47,873 bases of DNA from Acidimicrobiia bacterium (GTDB lineage Bacteria > Actinomycetota > Acidimicrobiia > Spongiisociales > ZC4RG35). This document shows, one piece after another, positions 1 through 10,553 of this stretch. The stretch spans positions 1 to 47,873 of the forward strand of contig WFOA01000015.1 of assembly GCA_015488325.1 (NCBI GenBank), written 5' to 3'. Positions within the stretch are counted from its first letter, which is position 1, and the number at the start of each line of letters is the position of its first letter. Position numbers and translations under genes: made by a program. The notes under the pieces were generated by a model, which worked only from the letters and a program-made list of their open reading frames with translations, ran no database searches and was not told the origin of the DNA.

Positions 1-37
1 CCCCGAGGCGCCGCACCCTCGGATCACCCCCCACCCC

Positions 38-529
38 GTGACCGCGCCCTTCGTCGTCGGCCCGGTCCCGGCTCCCGAGCGGGCCCGACACGACCACATG
101 GTCCGCCGATTCAGCCGCCGGGCAGAGCTCATCTTCGATCTGCGCCGCTGGGCCGCCGAGCGCACCGTCGCCGCAGAGCTCGTCCGGGCCGTCTGCGCCG
201 AGCTGGACGCCCCGGTGCCCGACGTGACGTTTCACCGGCGTCGCAGTCCCCACACCGGCTACGCCCAGGCGCCCCGACGCCGGGCGGTGATGCGTTTCGG
301 AGAACCGACGGTCCGAGCCTGGGAGGAACGGCGGCGGCGGCGCTGGCCGGAGACCGGCATGCTCCGGTTCGGCGACCCCGCCTCCCTCGACACGATCGCC
401 CACGAGCTCGCCCACCACCTCGTCCACCATCACGAACCGCTCCGCACCCGCGACCACGGGAAAGTCTGGGTCGCCTGGTACGACAGGGCCGCCGTCGTCG
501 TCGCCGCGTTGGCGCCTCCCGCCCCATGA
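38..529 (+). CDS. SprT-like / zinc metallopeptidase-like protein
   Basis: GTG-start ORF; HExxH-type motif in 'DTIAHELAHHLVHHH'. Confidence 0.65.
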   Translation: MTAPFVVGPVPAPERARHDHMVRRFSRRAELIFDLRRWAAERTVAAELVRAVCAELDAPVPDVTFHRRRSPHTGYAQAPRRRAVMRFGEPTVRAWEERRRRRWPETGMLRFGDPASLDTIAHELAHHLVHHHEPLRTRDHGKVWVAWYDRAAVVVAALAPPAP

Positions 530-788
530 GGGACGGGGCGACGCCTGCAGTCCCGGACAGCCACCGCGGTATGCTCGACGTCGAACGGCCCCGCATTCAC
601 CCTCATGTCGAACCCGCCGTCGTCCCAGCACCCCACCAGCGGAGGTGACGTCCACGGCCGCAGCAGAGACGTCCGGTCCCCCGCCCTCCCCATCGACGGG
701 ACCGGAGGCGGCATGCAGCGTCTCGGAGAACCCTCCCACCTCCGCGCCGACGGCCATCACACCGCCCACACCCTCACCTGACGGCTCG

Positions 789-1787
789 ATGAGAGCGGCA
801 CGTCTCCACACCCCCGCCCCCGTCGCTGGTCGGCCCCTGACCCTCGAAGAGGGGGAGGATCCCCGACCCGGCCCCGGAGAGATCCTCGTCGAAGTGGCCG
901 CCTGCGGGGTCTGCCGCACCGACCTCCAGCTCGTCGAAGGCGACCTCCGGCCTCGACGGCTCCCCATCGTCCCCGGGCACCAGGCCGTGGGACGGGTCGT
1001 GGCGGTCGGCCGGGACGTCGACGGCTGGAGCGTCGACGACCGGGTCGGTATCGGCTGGTTGGCCGGGACTTGCGGACGATGCCGGTTCTGCCGGACCGGA
1101 CGGGAGAACCTCTGCGAGGAGGCACGGTTCACCGGATGGGACCGGGACGGAGGCTATGCGACCCTCACCACCGTCCGGGCGGATTTCGCCCTCCGGCTCC
1201 CACCCGGCCGAAGCGACCTCGAGCTGGCCCCGCTGCTGTGCGGAGGCGTCATCGGCTACCGCGCCCTCCGCCTCGCCGAAGTGCGCCCCGGCGGCACCCT
1301 CGGCCTCTACGGCTTCGGCGCGTCCGCCTCCCTCGCCATCCAAGTGGCCACCCACTGGGGCTGTGACGTCTACGTGGTGACACGGTCGGAGCGGGAGCAG
1401 GAACGAGCCCGCCGACTCGGCGCCGTCTGGGCGGGCGGATACGACGACCCTCCGCCCGTCCCCCTCGACGCCGCCGTCACCTTCGCCCCGGTCGGATGGG
1501 TGGTGGTCAAAGCGCTCGAAGCCGTCGACCGGGGCGCCACCGTGGCGATCAACGCCATCCACCTCGACCGGATCCCCGAATTCGGATACGAGTCTCTCTG
1601 GTGGGAACGCCGGCTCCGCTCCGTAGCCAACTACACCCGGGCCGACGCCGAAGCCTTCCTCGCCCTCACCGGCGAGATCCCCGTGACCACGGCGATCGAC
1701 CCCCGCCCACTGTCGGAGGCGAACCGGGCCTTGGCCGACCTCGCCACCGGGAACGTCGACGGCACCCTCGTCCTCGTCACCTCCTGA
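789..1787 (+). CDS. Zinc-binding alcohol dehydrogenase family protein
   Basis: 'ACGVCRTDLQ', 'VPGHQAVGRVVAVG', structural-Zn region 'CGRCRFCRTGRENLC'; ATG at 789 is the likely start. Confidence 0.85.
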   Translation: MRAARLHTPAPVAGRPLTLEEGEDPRPGPGEILVEVAACGVCRTDLQLVEGDLRPRRLPIVPGHQAVGRVVAVGRDVDGWSVDDRVGIGWLAGTCGRCRFCRTGRENLCEEARFTGWDRDGGYATLTTVRADFALRLPPGRSDLELAPLLCGGVIGYRALRLAEVRPGGTLGLYGFGASASLAIQVATHWGCDVYVVTRSEREQERARRLGAVWAGGYDDPPPVPLDAAVTFAPVGWVVVKALEAVDRGATVAINAIHLDRIPEFGYESLWWERRLRSVANYTRADAEAFLALTGEIPVTTAIDPRPLSEANRALADLATGNVDGTLVLVTS

Positions 1788-1835
1788 GCGCCGATCTGGT
1801 GTTGGTGTGCAGACGGGGTACCCTCACCCCGGTCC

Positions 1836-2588
1836 GTGTCCCGTTTCACCATCACCACCGCCGACGGTGTCGTGCTCACGGCACGACACCACCCCGCCTC
1901 CGGCCGACGCCGGTCCGTCGTCGTGCTCGTCCCCGGCTTCACCGCCTCCAAAGACGACCCCGAAGTCGTCGCCGTGGCGGAAGCCCTCTCCTCGGCGGGA
2001 CACGACGTCATCTCCTACGACGCCCGCGGCCACCACACGTCGGGGGGACTGTGCACGCTCGGGTACTCGGAATGGCTGGACGTCGCCGCCGCCACCCAGG
2101 CCGCCCGTGACCGCGACGAACGGGTCGTCACCGTGGGAGCGTCCCTCGGCGGCGTCGCCGTCCTCCGTCACGCCACCCACGACCGTGACCTCACCGGCGT
2201 GGTCGCCGTCAGCTCCCCGGCCCGGTGGCGTCTCCCCCACAACATCCGAGGGTTCTTCTCCACGTTCCTCACCCGGACCCGGCTCGGACGTGCCCTCGCC
2301 GAACGCAAACTCGGGGTGAAGATCGACCCCGTGTGGGCCGACCCTCCGCCACCGGCCGACCTGACCGGCCGGATCCGGGTGCCCCTGGCGGTGATCCACG
2401 GCGACGCCGACCAGATGATCCCCCCCACCGCGGCCACCCAACTCGTCGACGGTAGCTACGGGGCCGCCCGCCTCGACATCGTCCCCGGAATGGGCCACGC
2501 CTTCGACCCCCTCGGGATCCCGGCGATCCTCGACGCCGTCGACTGGACCCTCCGCCAACCCGCCCACGAATCCCCCGCCAGACCCTGA
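1836..2588 (+). CDS. Alpha/beta hydrolase
   Basis: 'VVVLVPGFTASKDD', nucleophile-elbow-like 'TVGASLGGVA', 'VIHGDADQMIPP', 'GMGHAF'. Confidence 0.8.
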   Translation: MSRFTITTADGVVLTARHHPASGRRRSVVVLVPGFTASKDDPEVVAVAEALSSAGHDVISYDARGHHTSGGLCTLGYSEWLDVAAATQAARDRDERVVTVGASLGGVAVLRHATHDRDLTGVVAVSSPARWRLPHNIRGFFSTFLTRTRLGRALAERKLGVKIDPVWADPPPPADLTGRIRVPLAVIHGDADQMIPPTAATQLVDGSYGAARLDIVPGMGHAFDPLGIPAILDAVDWTLRQPAHESPARP

Positions 2589-2591
2589 CCC

Positions 2592-3287
2592 GTGAGCGGC
2601 GACGGAACGGTCCTCGCCGCCCGGTTCGTCGACCGGCCCAACCGCTTCCTGGTGGTCGCCGAGCTCGACGACGGCCGCCGGGTCGACGCCTACCTCCCCA
2701 ACACCGGGCGGCTCACCCACCTCTGCGTGCCGGGCCGCCCGATCGTGCTCCGCCACGACCCCGACCCCCGACGCAAGACCGAATACACCGTGATCCGAGC
2801 CTGGGACGACACCTGGGTGGCGTTGGAGGCGAGCCTCGCCCCCCGACTCCTCGTGGAATGGCTCTCCGCCGGACATCCCCTCGGTCCCTTCGGGCCCGCC
2901 CGGAGCGTCGAGACCGAGGTGACGGTCGGCACCCACCGCCTCGACCTGCGGGTCGTCACCGCCGGCGGCCCGGTCTGGGTGGAGGTGAAATCCGGAGGGC
3001 GTTCCGACACCGGCACGGCGCTCTTGTCGAAGACACCGTCGAGTCGGGGAGCCTCCCATCTGGCGACCCTGGCGCACCTCGCCCGGAAGGGAGAACACGC
3101 CGTCGCCGCCTTCGTCGTGCAACGCGGCGACGTCCGCCGGCTCCTCATCGGCGGCGACGCCGACGAGGGATGGATCGACGCGGTCCGTTCCGCCCACGAC
3201 GCCGGCGTCGTCGTATGTGCCTACGGATGTGACGTCACCGAGACCACCGTCCGCATCGGCCGGGAACTGGAGGTCGTCTGGGGCTGA
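2592..3287 (+). CDS. sfsA: SfsA family protein (sugar fermentation stimulation protein homologue)
   Basis: 'RFVDRPNRFLVVAELDDGRRVDAYLPNTGRLTHLCVPG' and 'WVEVKSGG' are SfsA-like. Confidence 0.85.
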   Translation: MSGDGTVLAARFVDRPNRFLVVAELDDGRRVDAYLPNTGRLTHLCVPGRPIVLRHDPDPRRKTEYTVIRAWDDTWVALEASLAPRLLVEWLSAGHPLGPFGPARSVETEVTVGTHRLDLRVVTAGGPVWVEVKSGGRSDTGTALLSKTPSSRGASHLATLAHLARKGEHAVAAFVVQRGDVRRLLIGGDADEGWIDAVRSAHDAGVVVCAYGCDVTETTVRIGRELEVVWG

Positions 3288-3292
3288 GCCCG

Positions 3293-4366
3293 TCAGGCGC
3301 TCTCCACCCCGATCTCGGTCGCCTTCACCGACACCCACACCTTCGATCCGGCACCGAGGCCGAGGGCGGAGACGGCTCCCGGAGTGACCTCGGCGGTCAA
3401 CGGCAACGGTGCTCCCGTCTGCAGCCGCACCCGATCACCGTGATGCTCGATCCGCACGATCACCGTCTCCCACGTGTTCCGGGGGCTTCCCTCCGGGCGC
3501 CGACGGTAGACGGCGACTGCTCGAGGGTGGACCGTGACGAACACCGGGCCCGCCATGCCCCGGTCCGCCACGCTCAGGTGGTGGCCGCCCACCGATACCA
3601 TCCCGTCCGACGCCTCCCCCAGCCAGAAGTTGGTGCCGACGAGGTCCGCGACATACCGGGTTCGGGGGCGGAGGCGGATGTCGTCGGCGGTCCCCGATTG
3701 GACGACGGAGCCGTCCTGGAGGACGAAGATCCGGTCGGCGAGGAGGAACGCGTCGGTGGGGTCGTGGGTGATGAGCAGTCGCGGTCCTTCGAACCCGTCG
3801 AGGTGGTCCCTCAAGGCGCGCCGAAGCTGCACCCGGCTGGAGGCGTCGACCGCGGCGAAGGGTTCATCCAGCAACAAGAGGGCCGGTCCCGAAGCAAGGG
3901 CGCGGGCGAGGGCAACCCGCTGGCGCTGGCCCCCGGAGAGGTCTCGGGGCCGACGGCCTCCGAGGTCGGCGACGTCGAGCCGTTCCAGCCAGAACCGGGT
4001 GCGGTGACGCACCTCGGTCCGGGACCGCCCCTGGCTCCTCGGCCCGAAGGCGACGTTCTCGAAGACCGAGAGATGCGGAAAGAGCAGGTAGTCCTGGAAC
4101 ACCACCCCCACTCGGCGACCCTCGGGCGGGACGAACACTCCCGCCGCCGGGTCGTCCAACACCCGCCCGTCGAGGAGGATCCGTCCGGCATCGAGGGGGA
4201 TCAGGCCGGCCAGCGCCTCCACCAAGGTGGTCTTCCCCGAGCCGTTTGGCCCGAGAACGGCGACCGTCTCACCGCCTTCGATACGGACGGCGGCGTCGAG
4301 GCGGAACTCGCCTCGACGCACCACACAGCGGGCGTCCAGACCCGACGTCACGGCGCCTTCCACCAT
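3293..4366 (-). CDS. modC: Molybdate ABC transporter ATP-binding protein (ModC-like)
   Basis: Walker A 'GPNGSGKTT', signature 'LSGGQRQRVALARAL', C-terminal MOP/TOBE-like region; follows modB and modA. Confidence 0.85.
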   Translation of the reverse strand: MVEGAVTSGLDARCVVRRGEFRLDAAVRIEGGETVAVLGPNGSGKTTLVEALAGLIPLDAGRILLDGRVLDDPAAGVFVPPEGRRVGVVFQDYLLFPHLSVFENVAFGPRSQGRSRTEVRHRTRFWLERLDVADLGGRRPRDLSGGQRQRVALARALASGPALLLLDEPFAAVDASSRVQLRRALRDHLDGFEGPRLLITHDPTDAFLLADRIFVLQDGSVVQSGTADDIRLRPRTRYVADLVGTNFWLGEASDGMVSVGGHHLSVADRGMAGPVFVTVHPRAVAVYRRRPEGSPRNTWETVIVRIEHHGDRVRLQTGAPLPLTAEVTPGAVSALGLGAGSKVWVSVKATEIGVESA

Positions 4367-5145
4367 CGGTCCCGGAGGGCGACGAGGACGATCAGGGAGA
4401 TCACCACCATCACCAGGCTGAGGGCCAAGGCGGCGTCGCGGTCGGCCTCGAGCTGCACGAACACGGCGAGGGGCAACGTCTGGGTGCGGCCCGCCAAGTT
4501 GCCGGCGAAGGTGACGGTCGCACCGAACTCCCCCAGCGCACGCGCCCAGGTCAGCACCATGCCGGAGAGGAGCGACGGCCCCACCATCGGGAGGGTGACC
4601 CGCCGGAACACCGTCCACCGCCCGGCACCCAAGGAGGCGGCGGCACCTTCGAAACGGGGGTCGAGGGACCGGAGGGCGCCCTCCACCGTCACGATCAGGA
4701 AGGGCATCGAGACGAACGTGACGGCGAGGACCACCCCGGCGACGGAGAACGGGAGGACGAGTCCGGTGAGTCGGTACAGCGGCTCACCGAACGGACCCCG
4801 CCGGCCGAAGGCGAACAGCAGCGCCGCACCGCCCACCACCGGGGGGAGCACCAGGGGGAGGAGGACAAGCCCGCGAACCAGCGACCGTCCCGGGAACTCG
4901 ACCCGGGCCAACACCCAGGCGACGGGAACTCCCAGCACGGCGGCGATGACCGTCGCCGCCGTCGACGTCACCGCCGACAGGCGGAGGGCATCGACGGTGA
5001 CCTCCGAGGTGAGCAACCCGACGAGGTCCCGCCACGGGACCCGGAGGAGCAGGCCCGCCAGCGGAAGCACGAACAGCGCCAGCCCCACCACCGCCGCCAC
5101 AGCCAGGGGCCAGGGGGGACGCAAGGCCCGGCGGCTTCCCCTCAT
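4348..5145 (-). CDS. modB: Molybdate ABC transporter permease
   Basis: Hydrophobic permease; 'EGALRSLDPRFEGAAASLGAGRWTVFRRVTLPMVGPSLLSGMVLTWARALGEFGATVTFAGN'. Confidence 0.88.
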   Translation of the reverse strand: MRGSRRALRPPWPLAVAAVVGLALFVLPLAGLLLRVPWRDLVGLLTSEVTVDALRLSAVTSTAATVIAAVLGVPVAWVLARVEFPGRSLVRGLVLLPLVLPPVVGGAALLFAFGRRGPFGEPLYRLTGLVLPFSVAGVVLAVTFVSMPFLIVTVEGALRSLDPRFEGAAASLGAGRWTVFRRVTLPMVGPSLLSGMVLTWARALGEFGATVTFAGNLAGRTQTLPLAVFVQLEADRDAALALSLVMVVISLIVLVALRDRWWKAP

Positions 5146-5873
5146 GGCAGGTCGAACCCGAAACGGGTGAGGACGGCGCGCCCTTCGTCGGAGAGCACCG
5201 TCTCGACGAACGCTTCGGCGGCGGGCGGCGCTCCGGAGAGCACCGCGATCGAATAGTCGGTGGTCACCTCCACCCCGACGTCGATCCCCTCCACTCGACC
5301 CTCGGCGGCCTGCACGTCGGTGACATAGACGAGCCCGACGTCGACCTCCCCCTCCTCGATCTTGGTGAGGAGGGAACGGACATTCGGTTCGCTCGTGTCG
5401 ACGGCCGGTTCGAGGCCGGCGAGGTCGAAGAGCCGACGGGCGAGGGCGCCGCAGGGGACGGCCGGGTCGCAGAGACCGACCACCAGTTCCGGCCGGGCGA
5501 GGTCGGCCAGCCCGCTGACCCCTCCAGGGTTCCCCGGCGGCACGGCGATCTGCAGCCGGTTCCGGGCGAAGACGGCCGATTCGGCCACCAGACCGGCCGC
5601 CGACACCGCCTCCATGTTGGCGATGTCGGCCGACGCGTAGACGTCCACGGGGGCACCGGCGAGGATCTGTTCCCGGAGGCCCGAGCTGGCCCCCAGGTTG
5701 AGGACGACGTCCACTCCAGGATGGGTCTCCTCGAACGACTCCTCGATGTCGGCGAAGGCATCGGCGAGGGACGACGCCGCCGACACCACCACCTGGCGGT
5801 CCTGTCCCCCGGCGACGCAGCCGGCGACCGCCAAGGCCAGGACCGTCGAGACGAAGACGGGACGGATGTTCAC
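5142..5873 (-). CDS. modA: Molybdate ABC transporter substrate-binding lipoprotein
   Basis: Lipobox 'ALAVAGC'; 'VVSAASSLADAFADIEESFEETHPGVDVVLNLGASSGLREQILAGAPVDVYASAD'; GTG start overlaps the upstream regulator. Confidence 0.88.
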   Translation of the reverse strand: MNIRPVFVSTVLALAVAGCVAGGQDRQVVVSAASSLADAFADIEESFEETHPGVDVVLNLGASSGLREQILAGAPVDVYASADIANMEAVSAAGLVAESAVFARNRLQIAVPPGNPGGVSGLADLARPELVVGLCDPAVPCGALARRLFDLAGLEPAVDTSEPNVRSLLTKIEEGEVDVGLVYVTDVQAAEGRVEGIDVGVEVTTDYSIAVLSGAPPAAEAFVETVLSDEGRAVLTRFGFDLP

Positions 5874-6859
5874 GGCACCCGCTCCCCGAGGCCGGACAGG
5901 TCGTACCCCCCGACGGCCTCCAGTCGTCTCCGGAACCGGCGGTCGGTGAGCCCGTCGAGGGCTTCGGCGACGGCCGGGTCCGCCAGATACCGGTCGCGTA
6001 CCCACAGTTCGGCCCGATGGGTCTCCAAGGGATGGAACGGGGCGCCCATCGCCAGCGCCGCCGGTTCGATGGTGACGGCCGTCATCCCCGATGCCACCGC
6101 CCGGCGTACCGCGTCGAGATGGGTTCGGACCCGGGGGCCGGGGACCGGGCCCACTCCCGGCGTGAGAGCCCGACGGAAGGCACGCTGGACACCGGCCCCT
6201 TCCTCCCGCTGGACGACGGCGGTCCGGCCCGCGAGCGCGTCCCGCCACCAGGCACCGCCCGCTCCCGGAGGTCCGGCCAGCCCGACCCGCCAACGGGCCA
6301 GACGGAAACGAACGACGGCGAGGTCGTCGGGCGGCGACGGTGCCGGACCGTGGACGACGGCTGCGTGCACCCGTTCGGCCCGCAGGGCGTCGAGGGCGGC
6401 CGCGCTGGACACCGCCACCGCGACCGCTCCACGTCCCCGCTGACGCAGCAGGCCTTCCAGAACGGCCAGCCCAGGTTCGCATCCGGCGAGCACCGGGCCG
6501 GAGGGGACCGGCCCCATGGTGACGACCCGGCCCTCCTCCACGTAGGCGTCGGCGACGTCCCAGCCGTCGCCGCCGGTCCCGACCGGGGCCGTCACGGCCC
6601 GGTCGCCGACCCGTCCCAGCCGGACCACGGCACCGTCGGGCGGCGGGGTTCCGGTCGCCACGTCGACCGCTCCGGTTGCCGTCCCGAAGAGGGCGGCGAC
6701 GTCGGTGCCGAGCGCCTCGGCGAGGGCGAGGGCGGCGTCCACCCGCGGGAGGTGTCGCCCGGCCTCCACCGCCGAGACGAGCTGGCGGCTGACCCCGGCA
6801 CGGGCGGCCAGCTCCGCCTGGGTGAATCCTGCGGCTTCCCGCAGGCGACGCAGCTCCAT
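5870..6859 (-). CDS. HTH (XRE-type) regulator with C-terminal PBP-like substrate-binding domain; probable molybdate-responsive regulator
   Basis: 'MELRRLREAAGFTQAELAARAGVSRQLVSAVEAGRHLPRVDAALALAEALG' HTH, then a PBP-like domain; first gene of the mod operon. Confidence 0.8.
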   Translation of the reverse strand: MELRRLREAAGFTQAELAARAGVSRQLVSAVEAGRHLPRVDAALALAEALGTDVAALFGTATGAVDVATGTPPPDGAVVRLGRVGDRAVTAPVGTGGDGWDVADAYVEEGRVVTMGPVPSGPVLAGCEPGLAVLEGLLRQRGRGAVAVAVSSAAALDALRAERVHAAVVHGPAPSPPDDLAVVRFRLARWRVGLAGPPGAGGAWWRDALAGRTAVVQREEGAGVQRAFRRALTPGVGPVPGPRVRTHLDAVRRAVASGMTAVTIEPAALAMGAPFHPLETHRAELWVRDRYLADPAVAEALDGLTDRRFRRRLEAVGGYDLSGLGERVP

Positions 6860-6907
6860 CAGACAGGAATCTAGCGGTTCTGCCAGCTCTCTGTCCTTCT
6901 TCTCGCT

Positions 6908-6954
6908 TTTGACAGCCAGATCCGGCAAATGTTGCCGGATCTGGCTGTCAAAAC
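6908..6954. repeat. Perfect palindrome, copy 1 (22-nt arms, 3-nt loop)
   Basis: TTTTGACAGCCAGATCCGGCAA-ATG-TTGCCGGATCTGGCTGTCAAAA. Confidence 0.97.
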
Positions 6955-8458
<1,504 letters not shown>

Positions 8459-8604
8459 GTCGGCCCGGTCGGCGAGGCACCCTCGGCCGGGTTGCGCGTA
8501 CACCACCGGGCTGCGGCCCCGCCCCCGGTGTCGGCAGGGCGACCCTTCTCCAAACCGAAGGCCCACCCACCCTCTCGGTCCGGCACCGGTGATACGATGA
8601 CCGG

Positions 8605-9288
8605 GTGACCGCCTCCGACACCGAACGCCTCCCCACCTCCGAAGCGGAGGAGATGTACCTCATCACGATCGCGATGGCGGTGGAGGAGGGACACGAGGGC
8701 CCGGTACCGGTCCCCCAGCTCGCCAAGGCGTTGGGAGTCTCCCGGGTCTCGGCCAACGAGATGGTGAAGAAGCTCGCCGACCGGGGTCTGGTGGAGTACG
8801 CCCGTTACAAGGGAGCGAGCCTCTCTCCGGCAGGCGAAGAGATCGCCCGGGCGGTGCTGCGACGTCGACGCCTGTGGTCGGTGTTCCTCTCCGAACGCCT
8901 CGGCCTCACACCGCAGGCCGCCGACACCGTGGCCTGCGAGTTCGAGCACATCACGCCCGCCGACGTGGCCCAACGTCTCGCCGAGTTCCTGGGGGATCCC
9001 CAGACCAGCCCCCAGGGAAAGCCGATCCCCGCCGCCTCCGCTGCCGCGCCCCGACCTGCGGTGACGATCCCGCTCGGAGAGGCACAGGTGGGACGAGGGG
9101 TCGAGGTGGTAGGGGTCGACGGCGACACCGCAGGCCGCTCCTTCCTCTCCGAACAGGGGATCGCGCCCGGTGCTCGCATCACGCTCCTCGCCGTGGCGGA
9201 CGGCGGGGCCTGCCTGGTGGAGACCGACGGCGGCCGGGTCCACATCTCGGCGGATCTCGCCCGGACGGTGACGGTCGCCGCCGGGTGA
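8605..9288 (+). CDS. DtxR-family metal-dependent transcriptional regulator with C-terminal FeoA-like domain
   Basis: 'EEMYLITIAMAVEEG...VPVPQLAKALGVSRVSANEMVKKLADRGLVEYARYKGASLSPAGEEIA...'; C-terminal SH3-like region. Confidence 0.88.
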   Translation: MTASDTERLPTSEAEEMYLITIAMAVEEGHEGPVPVPQLAKALGVSRVSANEMVKKLADRGLVEYARYKGASLSPAGEEIARAVLRRRRLWSVFLSERLGLTPQAADTVACEFEHITPADVAQRLAEFLGDPQTSPQGKPIPAASAAAPRPAVTIPLGEAQVGRGVEVVGVDGDTAGRSFLSEQGIAPGARITLLAVADGGACLVETDGGRVHISADLARTVTVAAG

Positions 9289-9388
9289 GCCCGGTGGCGT
9301 CGCCAGACGGTGACGATCCGGACCTCGGCTACAGTATCAGGGCAGCCATACGAATCTTCGCAGGCTCTGTGACGATCGGGGAGTCTCC

Positions 9389-10414
9389 ATTCCGTACCTG
9401 CAGGCCCATCGCATCACGAAATGGTTCGGTGACGTCGCCGCCGTAGCCGACGTCAGCTTCGGTGTGGAACGGGGCGAGACCCTAGTGCTGCTCGGGCCGA
9501 GCGGATGCGGCAAGACCACGCTCCTTCGGGTCCTCGCCGGACTCGAGCTCCCCGACTCGGGGACGATCACCTTGGACGGAGAGATCCTCAGTGGTGGCGG
9601 CACCTTCGTTCCCGCCGAACGGCGACGCGTCGGGATGGTGTTCCAGGACTGGGCCCTGTTCCCGCACCTCACGGTCGCCGAGAACGTCGCGTTCGGTGTC
9701 GCCGACGAGCCCCACGCCCGCCGACGGGTGGCTGAGACCTTGGAGATGGTGGGTCTCACCGACCTCGCCGACCGCTACCCCGAGGCCCTCTCCGGCGGGC
9801 AGATGCAGCGGGTGGCCCTCGCCCGGGCGTTGGCGCCTCGCCCGCGGGTCTTGTTGTTCGACGAGCCCTTCTCCAATCTGGACGTCACCTTGAGGAACCA
9901 GGTCCGCAGCGACATCGCCGAGCTGATGCGGGCGGTCGGGACGACGTCGGTCTTCGTCACCCACGACCAGGAGGAGGCTTTCGTTCTCGGCGACCGGGTC
10001 GCCGTCATGCGGGACGGCCAGATCGTCCAGTTGGGCGCCCCGGCGGAGGTGTACCAGTACCCGGCGACGCCGTGGGTGGCGACGTTCGTCGGGGACGCGA
10101 ACCTCCTCGAAGGTGAGGCGTCGGACGGTCGAGTCCAGACCGTCGTGGGGGCCCTTCCGCTGTCGAACGAGGTGACGGGGAGGTGTCGGGTCGTGGTCCG
10201 ACCCGAATACCTGATGATCGGCAACGGCTATGACGGCCTCGTCACCGGCGTCGAGTTCTACGGCCACGACACGTCGTATCGGGTGACGATGGGTGCGGTC
10301 ACGTTGACGGTCCGGGGCATGGCCGCTCCGAGGTTCGGCGTGGGGGATCGGGTCTCGGTCACCTACGGAGGCCCGAAGGTGGTGGCCTTCGCCGCCGACG
10401 ACGCCGTCTCCTGA
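9389..10414 (+). CDS. Fe(III) ABC transporter ATP-binding protein
   Basis: 'LLGPSGCGKTTLLRVLAGLE', 'LSGGQMQRVALARALAPRPRVLLFDEPFSNLD'. Domain homology begins upstream of the first GTG (9464); ATT at 9389 with a GGGGAG SD is the best start candidate. Confidence 0.82.
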   Translation: MPYLQAHRITKWFGDVAAVADVSFGVERGETLVLLGPSGCGKTTLLRVLAGLELPDSGTITLDGEILSGGGTFVPAERRRVGMVFQDWALFPHLTVAENVAFGVADEPHARRRVAETLEMVGLTDLADRYPEALSGGQMQRVALARALAPRPRVLLFDEPFSNLDVTLRNQVRSDIAELMRAVGTTSVFVTHDQEEAFVLGDRVAVMRDGQIVQLGAPAEVYQYPATPWVATFVGDANLLEGEASDGRVQTVVGALPLSNEVTGRCRVVVRPEYLMIGNGYDGLVTGVEFYGHDTSYRVTMGAVTLTVRGMAAPRFGVGDRVSVTYGGPKVVAFAADDAVS

Positions 10415-10436
10415 CCGGCGACCGACCCTTCCCACG

Positions 10437-10480
10437 TTGGGTAAGGCCTTCCATGCCTAAAGCGTTAGGCTGACTTTACA
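10437..10480. promoter_or_regulatory. Candidate DtxR/IdeR-type operator(s)
   Basis: TTGGGTAAGGCCTTCCATGCCTAAAGCGTTAGGCTGACTTTACA: GTTAGGCTGAC core resembles the IdeR core GTTAGGCTAAC; internal CCTAA-AGCG-TTAGG inverted repeat. Confidence 0.55.
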
Positions 10481-10553
10481 TTCTTGGTCACCGGTGTCTA
10501 CGCTTGCCGCCGCCGACCGGATCCTCCGGATCCCATCGAACAAGGAGCAGACC

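Noticed and set aside
1824-3338. Long minus-strand ORF (504 aa) and many other large antisense ORFs (e.g. 14708-17332, 23863-25560, 28383-30839)
   Set aside because: Low-complexity G/D/R/P/V-rich translations antisense to genes with clear domain motifs; typical shadow ORFs of high-GC codon bias.
9464-10414. GTG 9464 as the real start of the iron ABC ATPase
   Set aside because: It would remove the N-terminal beta-strand and A-loop region whose homology is visible in frame upstream.
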